Shown here piece by piece: positions 1 through 9,207 of a stretch of 50,564 nt of DNA. Under the pieces are notes generated by a model that ran no database searches, was not told the origin of the DNA, and saw nothing but the letters and a program-made list of their open reading frames with translations. The DNA is from an uncultured Myxococcales bacterium (GTDB lineage Bacteria > Myxococcota_A > Polyangia > Polyangiales > Polyangiaceae). Within the stretch, counting starts at the first letter, position 1. Each line of letters opens with the position of its first letter. A program made the translations under genes and the position numbers. The stretch is from the NCBI GenBank assembly GCA_937902985.1, contig CALFNG010000031.1, positions 1 through 50,564 of the forward strand, given 5' to 3'.

Positions 1-2043
1 GCGGCTCGCGCGCGACCTCGGGCGGCCGCCGCCGGAGCTCGCCTCCTCGGTCCGCTGAGCGGCAGCGCCGACGTCGGGCTCGCCGCGCTCGTCATCATGG
101 CGCTCGGGCTCATGATCGTACCCCTCCCGACGTGGACGCTCGATCTCTTGATCTCGGCGAACCTCGCGGCGTCGATCGCGATCCTTCTCGTTGTTCTCTA
201 CGTGCCCGATGCCATCGGCATCGCGACGTTCCCTACGCTCCTGCTTTTGACGACGCTCTTTCGCCTGGCGCTGAACGTCGCCTCCACGCGGCTCATTCTC
301 CTCCAGGCGAACGCAGGCGAAGTCATCAAGGCGTTCGGCACGCTCGTCGTGCGGGGCAACTACGTCGTGGGCGCCGTGGTCTTCTTCGTTCTGACGACCG
401 TTCAGTTCATCGTGATCGCCAAGGGCTCGGAGCGCGTGGCCGAGGTCGGCGCCCGCTTCGCTCTCGACGCCATGCCGGGAAAGCAAATGGCCATCGACGC
501 CGAGCTTCGCGGCGGTTCGATCGACGGCAACGAAGCCCGACGGCGGCGGCGGCTCCTCCAGCGCGAGAGCCAGTTCTACGGCGCGATGGACGGAGCCATG
601 AAGTTCGTGAAGGGCGACGTCATCGCCTCGATCGTGATCGTCGTGGTCAACGCGCTCGGCGGAATCGCGATCGGCGTCGGGATGCGCGGGATGACGGCGG
701 GCGACGCGCTCCACCGATACGGGCTCCTCACGATCGGCGACGGGCTCGTCACCCAGATTCCCGCGCTGGTGCTCTCGACCGCCGCGGGACTCCTCGTGAC
801 CCGGGTCGCGAGCGAAGAGGCCGACACGCCCCTGGGCGAAGAGCTTGCGCGGCACTTGCTCGGCGTGCCCAAGGCCCTGCAGGTGGCCGGGGGCTTCGTA
901 CTCCTCCTGGCCGCGGTGCCGGGGCTGCCGGTCGCGCCGTTCCTCGCGATCGGCGTCGCTCTCGTATTCACGGGGCGCGCTCGGGCCCGAGCGAAGGCCG
1001 TGGAGATGCGCCGCGCCGCGGCGGAGCCGATGCCGGTCGACCGCACCGGGCGCGCCGGCATGCATGATCCGACGTTCGTTCCCCTCGTCGTCCCCTGGAC
1101 CCTCGAGGTCAGCCAGGATCTGGAGGCCGCGCTCGACGCGGAGCCTCGCGGTTTGCGAGCGGCGGCGTTCGGCGTGCGCGAGCGCGTGTTCGCGGAGCTC
1201 GGCGTGCCGCTTCCGGCGGCGCGAATGCGCGTCCGGGTCGAGCTCGATCGGCGCTGCGTCGTGGTCTCGCTGCACGAGGTTCCCGCGAAGGTCCTTCGGG
1301 TGCCCGAGTCGATCGCAGACGACGCGGTCGTCGAGTGGGTCTGCGACCAGGTGCTCGAGGTCCTGCGCGCCCGCGCCGCCGATTTCATCGGGATGGCCGA
1401 GGTCCAGCGGCTCCTCGACGAGCTCGAGCAGTTCGCGCCAGCGACCGTACGCAACGTCGTCCCGAAGCCCTTGAGCCTGGTGCTGCTGACCGATGTCTTG
1501 AGGCGGCTCGTCGAGGAGCGCGTCAGCATCCGCGACCTCCGCGGCATCCTCGAATCGCTGTCGGCGATCGCCGCGACCGAGAAGGACCCGCTGAATCTCG
1601 CGGAGTACGTGCGCAGTCAGGCCCGGCGCGCGATCACATTTCGACTCACGGCGGGCGTGGGGCGCCTCGACGTGGTCTTGCTCGACCCGATCCTCGAAGA
1701 GACCGTTCGACGGGCGATCACCCGGACCACCGCCGGCTCGTTCCTGACGCTCGCGCCGCAGGCCGCCCGCGACGTGATCGCTTCGGTCATGAGAGCGATC
1801 GGCCAGGTGTCCGACGGGGCCGCAGGCGTCGCGCTGGCTGCGTCCGGCGCGCAGGGAGCCTCGGGGGGGCTCGCGCTGCCCGCGCGCCCGCCGACGCCGG
1901 TCATTCTCACGCAGCCCGACATTCGACGCTTCGTTCGAAAGCTGCTCGAGAGCGAGCTGCCCGACGTGTCCGTCGTCAGCTTTGCCGAACTCCTGCCAGA
2001 GGTCGCGTTGAAACCCGTCGCTCGCGCGATCCCACTCCCCTGA
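1..2043 (+). CDS. sctV: Type III secretion export gate protein, SctV/FlhA (FHIPEP) family, 5' end outside window
   Basis: Inner-membrane export gate of a type III secretion apparatus; the family forms a nonameric ring handing substrates to the export channel. The N-terminal half has several membrane segments and the family signature LDAMPGKQMAIDAELR followed by an RRRRLLQRESQFYGAMDG stretch, then LLTIGDGLVTQIPAL. The C-terminal cytoplasmic domain ends with DIRRFVRKLLESELPDV, as in SctV. The first ATG is at 97, but the frame is open to base 1, and the residues before it (SGSADVGLAALVI) match the conserved start of the family, so the true start lies upstream. SctV is preferred over flagellar FlhA from the motif wording. 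No other secretion gene is in view. Family assignment is firm; the paralogue choice is less so. Confidence 0.85.
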   Translation, partial: AARARPRAAAAGARLLGPLSGSADVGLAALVIMALGLMIVPLPTWTLDLLISANLAASIAILLVVLYVPDAIGIATFPTLLLLTTLFRLALNVASTRLILLQANAGEVIKAFGTLVVRGNYVVGAVVFFVLTTVQFIVIAKGSERVAEVGARFALDAMPGKQMAIDAELRGGSIDGNEARRRRRLLQRESQFYGAMDGAMKFVKGDVIASIVIVVVNALGGIAIGVGMRGMTAGDALHRYGLLTIGDGLVTQIPALVLSTAAGLLVTRVASEEADTPLGEELARHLLGVPKALQVAGGFVLLLAAVPGLPVAPFLAIGVALVFTGRARARAKAVEMRRAAAEPMPVDRTGRAGMHDPTFVPLVVPWTLEVSQDLEAALDAEPRGLRAAAFGVRERVFAELGVPLPAARMRVRVELDRRCVVVSLHEVPAKVLRVPESIADDAVVEWVCDQVLEVLRARAADFIGMAEVQRLLDELEQFAPATVRNVVPKPLSLVLLTDVLRRLVEERVSIRDLRGILESLSAIAATEKDPLNLAEYVRSQARRAITFRLTAGVGRLDVVLLDPILEETVRRAITRTTAGSFLTLAPQAARDVIASVMRAIGQVSDGAAGVALAASGAQGASGGLALPARPPTPVILTQPDIRRFVRKLLESELPDVSVVSFAELLPEVALKPVARAIPLP

Positions 2044-2157
2044 CTCACCCGCCCCCACCTTTCTCGGGGCCGTGCGCGACGGACACGGCGGACTGCGATT
2101 CCGCGCTTCATCCGCGGGCGTTCGTTTACGCTGAGACGTCGAGGAAGGAGATCACCG

Positions 2158-3189
2158 ATGAACCAGCCCCCGGGCTATCCCCCTGGTGGACCGCCCTTTC
2201 CGGGTCCGCCGGGTGCACCGCAGCCGCAGGGTCCGCAAGGCGCTGCTCCCCCGCAAGGTCACAAGCCGATGCAGGGGACCCAGATCATGAACAGCGCGCC
2301 GGGCTCGCCAGCGCTCGCTGCTGCACAAGCTCAGGTCGCCGCCGCCCAGGCTGCCGCCGGCGGCGCGCCACCCGGGTACGCTCCGCAGCCAGGGGGTCCC
2401 TACGGAGCCCCGCCGCCCTACGGTCAGCCGCCACAAGGCGCCTATGGCCCTCCCCCACAGGGCTACGGGCCGCCGCCGCAATACGGGCCAGCGCCGCAGT
2501 ACGGTCAGCAACCGCAATACGGCCAGCCGCCGCAAGCGCAACCGCCTTACGGTCAGCCTCCGCAACAGCCCTATGGCCAGCCGCCGCCTGGATACGTGCC
2601 GCAAGGTGGGCAGGCGGGGTACGGCCAACCGGGCCAGCCGCCGCCCGGCGGGTACGGGCAGCAGCCCGGCTACGGGCCGCCGGCCGGTCAACCGTTCCCA
2701 CAGTTCGGGGCGATGCAGCAGCCCCAGGGAGCGCCCATCGTCGTCGCGCCAGGAACGCCAAGGCCGACCGCGCGCAACCCCCTGATGACCATGCTCGTCC
2801 CCATCGGAGCGGTCTTCGGGGCGATCATCCTCTCGGTCGTCTCGGCGATCGTCGCCGGTGTGCTCGATTCGGCGATCATCGGCATTCTGGGCAGCGCCGT
2901 CTCCGGCCTCGGGATGCTCGCGGGCTCGGTGCTCATGTTCATCTCGGCGGTCAAGATGATGAGCGAGCTCCGCGCCATCACCCGGGCTGACGCGCTCGCG
3001 TGGTGGGGCCTCCTCATCCCGTTTTACAGTCTCTACATCGTCCTCGTCGTCGTTCCCGCCGAGATGACGAAGGCCAAGCAAGCGCTCCGCGTTCAAGAGC
3101 CGACGCGGAACATCGTCTTTTACTGGCTGCTCTTCCTCTACGCGTTCGCGGCGGACCTGAACGACGTCGGCCGCGCGATGCCCGGCTGA
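2158..3189 (+). CDS. Pro/Gly/Gln-rich repeat protein with C-terminal membrane domain
   Basis: Function unknown. A strong ribosome binding site (AAGGAG) lies about 7 bases before the ATG. Roughly the first 200 of 343 residues are low complexity, dominated by repeats such as PYGQPPQ, which should be disordered. The last 140 residues contain three or four hydrophobic segments (starting MTMLVPIGAVFGAIILSVVSA and ending near FYWLLFLYAFA). The layout, a disordered cytoplasmic arm on a small membrane anchor, is common in myxobacterial and actinobacterial hypothetical proteins. It runs convergent to the next gene, with a palindromic hairpin between them. It shows no functional link to the upstream export gene. 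Confident as a gene; no function is offered. Confidence 0.8.
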   Translation: MNQPPGYPPGGPPFPGPPGAPQPQGPQGAAPPQGHKPMQGTQIMNSAPGSPALAAAQAQVAAAQAAAGGAPPGYAPQPGGPYGAPPPYGQPPQGAYGPPPQGYGPPPQYGPAPQYGQQPQYGQPPQAQPPYGQPPQQPYGQPPPGYVPQGGQAGYGQPGQPPPGGYGQQPGYGPPAGQPFPQFGAMQQPQGAPIVVAPGTPRPTARNPLMTMLVPIGAVFGAIILSVVSAIVAGVLDSAIIGILGSAVSGLGMLAGSVLMFISAVKMMSELRAITRADALAWWGLLIPFYSLYIVLVVVPAEMTKAKQALRVQEPTRNIVFYWLLFLYAFAADLNDVGRAMPG

Positions 3190-3208
3190 TCTCCGGCAAT
3201 CCGCTCCG

Positions 3209-3265
3209 AGAGCCGGCGGCTCCAGCGGCGGCGCTATGCGCGACCGCCTCCTAGCTGCCGGCTCT
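3209..3265. repeat. Palindromic element D between convergent genes
   Basis: Arms 3209-3221 and 3253-3265 are inverted repeats matching at 12 of 13 positions. They enclose a second inverted repeat (GGCGG/CCGCC). The core at 3231-3254 shares GCGCTATGCGCG and CCTCCTAG with element C at 18451-18475. It lies between two convergent stop codons, so it could act as a two-way terminator, although there is no T-tract. Confidence 0.6.
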
Positions 3266-3267
3266 GG

Positions 3268-4218
3268 CTACATCTTCTGGCGCACCATCTTGCGCGGAAC
3301 CGCGCCGCTACGCATGAGAAGCTGCTTCGCCTCTTGTTGCAGCATGGGGTGGATCCTCTTCGCGCCGACGAACATCCCGAGAAGCTGCGGATTCACGTCG
3401 ATGAGCTTCTTGAGCGCTCGCGAAGCGCCTTTCATGTCGCCCACCCCTGCGTACGCGAAGGCCCGCGCCCGGAGCATCTGCACGCGCATCTCGCCATACT
3501 CGGGATCGTCCGGGTTGTAGAGCTCGAGCAGCTCGACCCCCTTCTTGCCCTGGCCCGTTCGGCCGTAGGCCTCGCCGGCCACGGCCGCGAACATCGCGCG
3601 GGTCTTGGCGTCTTGCTGCTTGCCGAGCTCCATCTTGTCGACCAGCGCGCGCGCCTCGGGGAGATCGCCGAGCTGGAGGTGAATGGTGGCGCGGGTGCAC
3701 CGGACCTGATCGGCCACAGGCGTCATCTGCTTGGCGAGGTCGACGGACTCGAGGGTCGCGAGCGCCTTCCGCGGGTCGTCTTGCATCTCGAGCTGGGCCC
3801 GCGCGATGGCCGCCTGCACGTCGCCCTTCTTGAAGCCTGTCTCCAGCTTCTTCAAGGCTTCTTGTCGCCCCTCTTCGTTCTGCGAACCCGACCGAAGGAG
3901 CGCGGCCATGTCGCGAGACTTGTTGACGTACCGCACCAACCAGATGGCGGCTGCAATGGCGGCCAGCGTCAGCGCGCCGGCTGCGAACATCGGGATGACC
4001 GTCCACCGCGCGACGATGAACGCCACGACCCAGAGGACGGCAATGACGCCGCCGGCGCGGACGATGATCTTCTTCAGGTCCACCGGCGGACGCTCGGGAG
4101 CGTCGGGCGAAGGCTTCGCCAGATCGCGGAGCTCGCGCTGCATCGCGGCGACGCTTTGCTTCTTTTTCTTCTTCTTCGGCGCGTCGAGCGGGGCTTCGGA
4201 TTTGGCGTCGGTGGGCAC
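3268..4218 (-). CDS. Membrane protein with TPR-like helical domain
   Basis: Unknown function, 316 residues. The N-terminus carries a run of six lysines and an amphipathic region. Two membrane segments follow at about residues 50-95 (IIVRAGGVIAVLWVVAFIVA and a second beginning IPMFAAGALTLAA). The remaining 220 residues are alpha-helical with TPR-like spacing (GDVQAAIARAQLEM, GDLPEARALVDKM, GVGDMKGASRALKKLI), suggesting a protein-binding scaffold. The lysine run would sit on the cytoplasmic side. The gene is convergent with the upstream low-complexity membrane protein, and smc is encoded behind it on the same strand with a gap of about 60 bases. Real gene by composition and length; role not inferred. 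Confidence 0.75.
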   Translation of the reverse strand: MPTDAKSEAPLDAPKKKKKKQSVAAMQRELRDLAKPSPDAPERPPVDLKKIIVRAGGVIAVLWVVAFIVARWTVIPMFAAGALTLAAIAAAIWLVRYVNKSRDMAALLRSGSQNEEGRQEALKKLETGFKKGDVQAAIARAQLEMQDDPRKALATLESVDLAKQMTPVADQVRCTRATIHLQLGDLPEARALVDKMELGKQQDAKTRAMFAAVAGEAYGRTGQGKKGVELLELYNPDDPEYGEMRVQMLRARAFAYAGVGDMKGASRALKKLIDVNPQLLGMFVGAKRIHPMLQQEAKQLLMRSGAVPRKMVRQKM

Positions 4219-4277
4219 GGTGATTCAGTTGCCGGATTAGCGCGACAGGCGCCCCGGCGCAAACCGCCCCCACGCTC

Positions 4278-7200
4278 TCACGCTCTCGCTCGCGCGACGG
4301 CGGCCTCTCCGGCGCCCTTGCTGAACCCGATCATTGCGCTCGTCCCGTTCACCCCGCCGAACGCACCGACGCCACCGACGCCACCCATGCTGCCCGGGCT
4401 CGCAGCCGGCTTCGCCTCGGCGTCGTTGATCTTGACGCTCACGATCTTGGAGACGCCCGCCTCTGGCATCGTGACGCCGTAGAGCACGTCGACCATCTGC
4501 ATGGTGCGCTTCACGTGCGTGATCAAGATGAACTGCGAGCGGTCGGTCATCGATCGAATGAGCTCGTTGTATCGAGACACGTTGGCCTCATCGAGCGGCG
4601 CGTCGACCTCGTCGAGAATGCAGAAGGGCGACGGCTTGATCTGGAAGATTGCGAAGATGAGGCTCACGGCGGTCAGAGCCTTCTCGCCTCCGCTCATGAG
4701 CTCGATGCTCGAGAGCTTCTTTCCGGGCGGCTGCGCGATGATGTCGATACCGGTCTCGAGCATGTCTTCGGGGTTCGTGAGCCGGAGCTCGGCGCGCCCG
4801 CCCCGGAACATCCTCGGAAAGATCTCGCGGAACCGATCGTTGACGAGCGCGAACGTCTCCTCGAAGAGGCGCCGCGATTCGCGGTTCATCTGCTGGATGG
4901 CGCGGGTGAGATCGGCGAGCGCCTTGTCGAGATCGGCCTTCTGGGTCGTGTAGAACGTGAATCGCTCTTCGGCTTCGGTGTGCTCGCGCATCGCGTCGAG
5001 GTTCACGCTGCCCATGCGCTCGATGAGCCGCACGAGCTCTTCGACCCGCGAGTGCAGGACCTCGTCGGGCGGCGGTCGCATGTGGTAGTCGCCGACGATC
5101 CGGGCCAGGCGCAAACCGCGGAATTTGTCGCCCACGCCGGCCAGCAAGTGCTCCATCGCGAGCTGCTTCTCGCGTAGCGCCATCTCGTGCGTCATCAGCG
5201 CCGCGCGCACCGCGTCTCCACGGCTCCGCAGATCTTTGAGCACGGCCTCACGCTCGAGCAGTCCGGCGCGCAACTCTTCGAAGGCGCCGCGCACTCGAGC
5301 AAGTTCGTCTTGCGCGTCACGCGCGGAATCGAGCGCGGCCTGCACCTGCCCCTTGTGGACCATGAGCATCGCCGCCGTCTCTCCGAAGGCGTGCGCGTTC
5401 GCGAGGAGCTCGCCTTCGAGGCGCTGCGCGCGCTCGCGCAGCTCGTCGGCGCTTCGTGTCAGGCGGAGCTCCGTGCCTCGCGCCGCTGCGAGCCGCTCCC
5501 GGGCGCCCGCAACCGTCACCTTCCGCGCGGTCACGGCCTGCCGTTGAGCGTCGAGATCCTCGCGTGCCGAAGTCAGAGCGATCGCCGCCGCTTCGAGCTC
5601 GCTCGCCGTCCGGACCACGACCGCTTGCGCCTCGGAGAGGACCCGCGTCGCGTCGTCGCGCTCCAGGCCGGCTTCGTCGAGTCCCCGCAGGAGCTCGCCC
5701 TCTTCGGCGACGACCGTCTCGAGTCGACGGTGCACGCCTTCGAGCTGGCCCTCGGCTTTCTGCAAGTCCTTCTCGGCGGTGATGAGCGCCAGTTCGCGCG
5801 CGTGGGCCTCGTGGCGAGCCCGATCGAGCGCGGTGCCGACCTGGGTGATCTCGACCCGCGACGCCTGGAGCGCTTGCAGTCGCTCGGTGACGAGCGCGTC
5901 GAGCCGCTCGAGCTCCTTGACGAGCTCCCGTGCCTCGCGCTTGCTCTCCAGCATGCCCGCCGCGACCGCGTCGCCCTGGCCGCCTTCGACCCGCCCGTCG
6001 CCGTGAATCACCGTACCGTCGAGCGTGACGAGAACGGAGCGTCCCCCGGCCTCGCGGACCCGGCGCGCCCCGGCGAGATCGCGCACCACGACCGCATCGC
6101 CGACGAGCGCCCGAACGAGCGCCTCGTCTTCGGGTGCGAAGCGAAGGGCGTCGGCCAAAGACGCCACGACGGCTTCGTCAGCCGGCGCGGTCTCGCGCCC
6201 GGCGACGCCCGCGACGAAGCTCGGGCGCTGCGGGATGATCGCGGCGCGTCCCCTGCGCTCGCGCGCCAGGTCCTCGAGGAGCGAGACGCCCCGGGCGACG
6301 TCGCTGACGATCACGTCCTGCAGGCGCGATCCGAGCAACCCCGCGAGCGCCTGCGTGAGCTCGGCCGGAGCTTCGAGCCGGTCGGCCACGAGGCCCACGA
6401 TGCAATCGTCGCGAGTGCCGACGAGCGCCTTGGCCCCCACGCCGACGCCCTCGAGACGGGCGTGCATCTCCTCGAGAGCCCCGTAGCGAGAGCGCTTCTT
6501 CGATAGCTCGCCCTTGCCCTCGTCGAGCGCCTTTTCCTGGAGCTGGATGAGTTCTTTGAGTTCGCCGAGCCGCTCCTCGAGGCGCGTCTTCTCGGCCACC
6601 GTGGTCACGCGACCGGCGCGGAGATCCTCGATCGATCGCGCCAGCCCGTCCGCGCGCGCGGCGTGCTCGACACGAGCTCCGTCGAGCAACTCTTTCTCCC
6701 CGCCGAGGCGGTCGCGCCGCGCCGTCATCTCGTTTCGGCGCCGCTCGAACCCGGCGAGCTTCGCCTCGGTGCTGGCGATGTCCGCCTGGAGCTTCGCGAT
6801 CACCTGACGCCGCTGGACCACGCCTGCGTCGCGGCCCGCGTGAACCGCGGCGAGCTCGTCGAGCCTCGTCTCTTCGCCGGCGACGCGAGAGGCCTGATCG
6901 GTCTCCTCGGCCTCGAGCGAGGCGACCTCCGCGGTGACCACGTCGCGCTCGGCCCCGAGGCGCGCGCTCTGCTCGGTCATCTCGCGTTTCTCGCCCTCGG
7001 CTTGCTGCTCGCGTTGCGCGAGCGCCGCCAGGCGGTCCTTCGCGCGCTCGATCGCGGCCTCCTCGGTTTGTACCGCGCTGTCGGCAGCGAAGCTCGCGTT
7101 CTGCGCCGCGTCGAGCCGCTCGCCCGCGCCGTGCACGTCGAGCCGCGAGGCCTCGAGCTCGGCTTCGCGAGCGCCGAGCTCCGTACGAACGCGCGCGTCG

Positions 7201-7973
7201 TCTTCGGCGAGCCGTTCGACCTCGCCGCCTTCGAGCTTGATCCAGCCGGAGAGCTCGAGATAGCGGTGCGAGGCCTCGTGGAGCTGAAGATCCTCGACCT
7301 CGTTCCGGTAGGCCACGTACCGCTCGGCCTTGGCCGCCTGGCGCTTGAGAGACGCCAGGCTGCGCTCGATCTCCGCGACGATGTCGCCTACGCGCAGCAA
7401 GTTTTGCTGCGTCAGATCCATCTTCTTTTCGGCCTGCTTTTTCCGGCTCTTGAACTTCGTGATGCCGGCGGCCTCTTCGATCAAGAGCCTGCGATCTTCG
7501 GCCTTCGCGCTGACGATGAGGCCGACCTTGCCCTGCTCGACAATGGAATAGGCCTTGGTGCCGGCGCCCGTACCGAGGAACAGGTCCGTGACGTCGCGGA
7601 GGCGAACCGACGTCTTGTTGACGAGGTAGTCGCTGTCGCCGGATCGATAGAGACGCCGTGTCACCGCGATCTCGGCGTACTCCTTGTACTCGAGGGGCAT
7701 CTCGTCAGGGTTGTCGTTCTCGAAGGTGATCGTCACCTCGGCGAAATCCTGCGCGGTGCGCGTCTCGCTGCCGCTGAAGATGACATCGTCCATCGAGCGA
7801 CCGCGAAGATGCCTTGCGCTCTGCTCCCCCATGCACCAGCGAATCGCGTCGACGATGTTCGACTTACCGCATCCGTTGGGCCCCACGATGGCCAGGACAT
7901 CGTGATCGAAGCGGAGCACGGTCCGATCGACGAACGATTTGAAGCCGGCAAGCTCGAGCTTCTTGATCTTCAT
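4278..7973 (-). CDS. smc: Chromosome segregation protein SMC
   Basis: Structural maintenance of chromosomes ATPase, which condenses and organises the chromosome with ScpA/ScpB partners (not in this window). The N-terminal head has Walker A GPNGCGKS at residues 31-38 and the SMC segment ARHLRGRSMDDVIFSGS. Long Glu/Arg/Ala-rich coiled coils flank a hinge near the middle (LVGTRDDCIVGLVADRL and following). The C-terminal head has the signature LMSGGEKALTAVSL and Walker B FCILDEVDAPLDEANV. At 1231 residues it has normal length. A Gly/Ala-rich tail of about 40 residues follows the last conserved strand and is probably disordered. Start is an ATG giving the canonical MKIKKLELAGFKSF. Confidence 0.97.
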   Translation of the reverse strand: MKIKKLELAGFKSFVDRTVLRFDHDVLAIVGPNGCGKSNIVDAIRWCMGEQSARHLRGRSMDDVIFSGSETRTAQDFAEVTITFENDNPDEMPLEYKEYAEIAVTRRLYRSGDSDYLVNKTSVRLRDVTDLFLGTGAGTKAYSIVEQGKVGLIVSAKAEDRRLLIEEAAGITKFKSRKKQAEKKMDLTQQNLLRVGDIVAEIERSLASLKRQAAKAERYVAYRNEVEDLQLHEASHRYLELSGWIKLEGGEVERLAEDDARVRTELGAREAELEASRLDVHGAGERLDAAQNASFAADSAVQTEEAAIERAKDRLAALAQREQQAEGEKREMTEQSARLGAERDVVTAEVASLEAEETDQASRVAGEETRLDELAAVHAGRDAGVVQRRQVIAKLQADIASTEAKLAGFERRRNEMTARRDRLGGEKELLDGARVEHAARADGLARSIEDLRAGRVTTVAEKTRLEERLGELKELIQLQEKALDEGKGELSKKRSRYGALEEMHARLEGVGVGAKALVGTRDDCIVGLVADRLEAPAELTQALAGLLGSRLQDVIVSDVARGVSLLEDLARERRGRAAIIPQRPSFVAGVAGRETAPADEAVVASLADALRFAPEDEALVRALVGDAVVVRDLAGARRVREAGGRSVLVTLDGTVIHGDGRVEGGQGDAVAAGMLESKREARELVKELERLDALVTERLQALQASRVEITQVGTALDRARHEAHARELALITAEKDLQKAEGQLEGVHRRLETVVAEEGELLRGLDEAGLERDDATRVLSEAQAVVVRTASELEAAAIALTSAREDLDAQRQAVTARKVTVAGARERLAAARGTELRLTRSADELRERAQRLEGELLANAHAFGETAAMLMVHKGQVQAALDSARDAQDELARVRGAFEELRAGLLEREAVLKDLRSRGDAVRAALMTHEMALREKQLAMEHLLAGVGDKFRGLRLARIVGDYHMRPPPDEVLHSRVEELVRLIERMGSVNLDAMREHTEAEERFTFYTTQKADLDKALADLTRAIQQMNRESRRLFEETFALVNDRFREIFPRMFRGGRAELRLTNPEDMLETGIDIIAQPPGKKLSSIELMSGGEKALTAVSLIFAIFQIKPSPFCILDEVDAPLDEANVSRYNELIRSMTDRSQFILITHVKRTMQMVDVLYGVTMPEAGVSKIVSVKINDAEAKPAASPGSMGGVGGVGAFGGVNGTSAMIGFSKGAGEAAVARARA

Positions 7974-8136
7974 CTAGCTAGGCTCCCGCACGCTACCGGA
8001 CGCCACCGGATCATGTCACTGCACATATCGTCACTCTCTACGCATCACCTGTACCCCCCTTCGTGCGTTCAGTTCAAGGCAAGACAGCCGGGTTCCAGGC
8101 AAAAGCTTGACCGCCTCGCTTGCCCGGCCGTTCCGC

Positions 8137-8176
8137 TGGCACTCGACTTGACACAGTGCCAGCCAAGCCATATTCG
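8137..8176 (+). promoter_or_regulatory. Candidate promoter of the FmdB-type gene with overlapping palindrome
   Basis: A perfect -35 hexamer TTGACA at 8148-8153 is followed after 17 bases by TATTCG at 8171-8176, which matches the -10 consensus in its first three bases. The -35 lies inside a perfect inverted repeat TGGCACT-N11-AGTGCCA (8137-8143 and 8155-8161), a plausible operator. No regulator is identified. The start codon is at 8185, so the leader would be very short. Confidence 0.4.
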
Positions 8177-8184
8177 CTAAAGCT

Positions 8185-8559
8185 ATGCCGACCTACGAGT
8201 ACGCTTGCGGAGCGTGCGGGCATCAGTGGGAGCAGGTGCAGCGAATCATCGAGGCGCCCATCGAAGTGTGCCCGAAGTGCGCGCAAACGGCCGCCCACCG
8301 CCTGATCAGCGGGGGCACGAACTTCATCCTGAAGGGCGGCGGCTGGTACTCGGACCTCTATTCGTCGTCCAAGCCCCCCGCCAAGGCGGCCGAGCCGTCC
8401 GGGGGCTCGGCTTCCACGGGCTCCGAGGGCACGGGCGGCACCAAGAGCGACGCTGGTTCCACCGCTGGAACCAAGGGCGAAACCAAGGCCGCGCCTGCCG
8501 CGACCCCGACGCCCTCGTCGACTCCGTCGTCCTCGTCGGCTCCGTCTTCTTCCAGCTGA
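8185..8559 (+). CDS. FmdB-family zinc ribbon protein
   Basis: Small zinc-ribbon protein of the FmdB/putative regulatory family. The first 35 residues carry two CxxC knuckles (CGAC and CPKC) in the family wording PTYEYACGACGHQWE, followed by ISGGTNFILKGGGWYSDLY. Zinc binding follows from the family; the biological role is poorly known. The last 55 residues are Ser/Thr/Gly/Pro-rich, as is often seen in this family in myxobacteria. That tail overlaps, antisense, the end of the next gene by about 200 bases. Start ATG at 8185 places the conserved MPTYEY at the very N-terminus. Confidence 0.88.
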   Translation: MPTYEYACGACGHQWEQVQRIIEAPIEVCPKCAQTAAHRLISGGTNFILKGGGWYSDLYSSSKPPAKAAEPSGGSASTGSEGTGGTKSDAGSTAGTKGETKAAPAATPTPSSTPSSSSAPSSSS

Positions 8560-9149
8560 GTGGTCAGCACGCGTGACACCGCCCGCGTAGCTCGGCGCCG
8601 GTTGCCGAAGACGAGAAATCGCGCCTCCTCGTGCGGAAGCCCGAGAGTACGCGCAAGCTTCTCGAAGACCAGGTCCGTAATGCGACCTCCAAGGGGCGCG
8701 GCGAGCTCGCCGAGGTCGCGCCTCCAGTGGAGCGCGTCCTTCGACGCGGCCTGAACCGCCGCGTGGACCTCGAATTCGCGCTCGGTGGCGAGGTCAACCG
8801 TCTTTCGGCCCGCTAGCCATCGCTTGGCCCAGAGGGCACCACGGGCCAGCGCGTGGAAGGCTGCCGTCGCCTCCATCCACGCTTCAACGGGGCCCGACCC
8901 ACCCAGCGCGGCTTCGAGCCGCAGGATCCGATCGCGGATCTCGTCGAGCTCGAGATCGTCGATCTCCCGGAGCGCACCGGGGAAGCGCGACGCGAGCGTC
9001 GCCATGCGCGCGCGCACCCGAGCGCCGGCGACCGCGTCGCTTTCGCCCGCTTCAGGTTCGAGGCGCATCGCGAGCATTTCGCGGTACTTACCCCGGAGGT
9101 CATCGAGCGCTTCAGGGAGCGTGATACCCACTTCCAGAGCGTAGGGCAC
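8358..9149 (-). CDS. Uncharacterised protein overlapping the FmdB-type gene tail to tail
   Basis: Function not recognised. 263 residues from a GTG start. The first 190 residues are a mixed helical soluble protein with no signal peptide (for example RIIDLVFEKLARTLGLPHEEARFLVFGN-like composition near residues 150-180). The last 70 residues are acidic and then Pro/Val-rich, and are encoded opposite the low-complexity tail of the zinc-ribbon gene. The gene reads in good high-GC codon style until about base 8560. The overlapping extension may simply reflect loss of an earlier stop codon. It is divergent from the PheA-like gene with a gap of under 60 bases. Confidence is high for the N-terminal part and lower for the tail. 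Confidence 0.65.
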   Translation of the reverse strand: MPYALEVGITLPEALDDLRGKYREMLAMRLEPEAGESDAVAGARVRARMATLASRFPGALREIDDLELDEIRDRILRLEAALGGSGPVEAWMEATAAFHALARGALWAKRWLAGRKTVDLATEREFEVHAAVQAASKDALHWRRDLGELAAPLGGRITDLVFEKLARTLGLPHEEARFLVFGNRRRATRAVSRVLTTQLEEDGADEDDGVDEGVGVAAGAALVSPLVPAVEPASLLVPPVPSEPVEAEPPDGSAALAGGLDDE

Positions 9150-9207
9150 GTGCTAGGGCATGTACCAGTTCGTGGCGCGTTGCGAGAGCGAGCGTTAGAT
9201 TTCAGGA

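Noticed and set aside
3334-4482. Long plus-strand open frame across the TPR-like gene and the smc end
   Set aside because: It is antisense to two well-supported genes, is rich in His/Leu/Arg as expected from a shadow frame, and has no domain.
8056-8078. LexA site upstream of smc
   Set aside because: It contains GTTCAG, but the left half does not match CTGAAC and the gene is not an expected SOS target.
5187-8180. Long plus-strand open frames opposite smc
   Set aside because: They mirror the coiled-coil codons of smc; composition is typical of antisense frames in GC-rich DNA.
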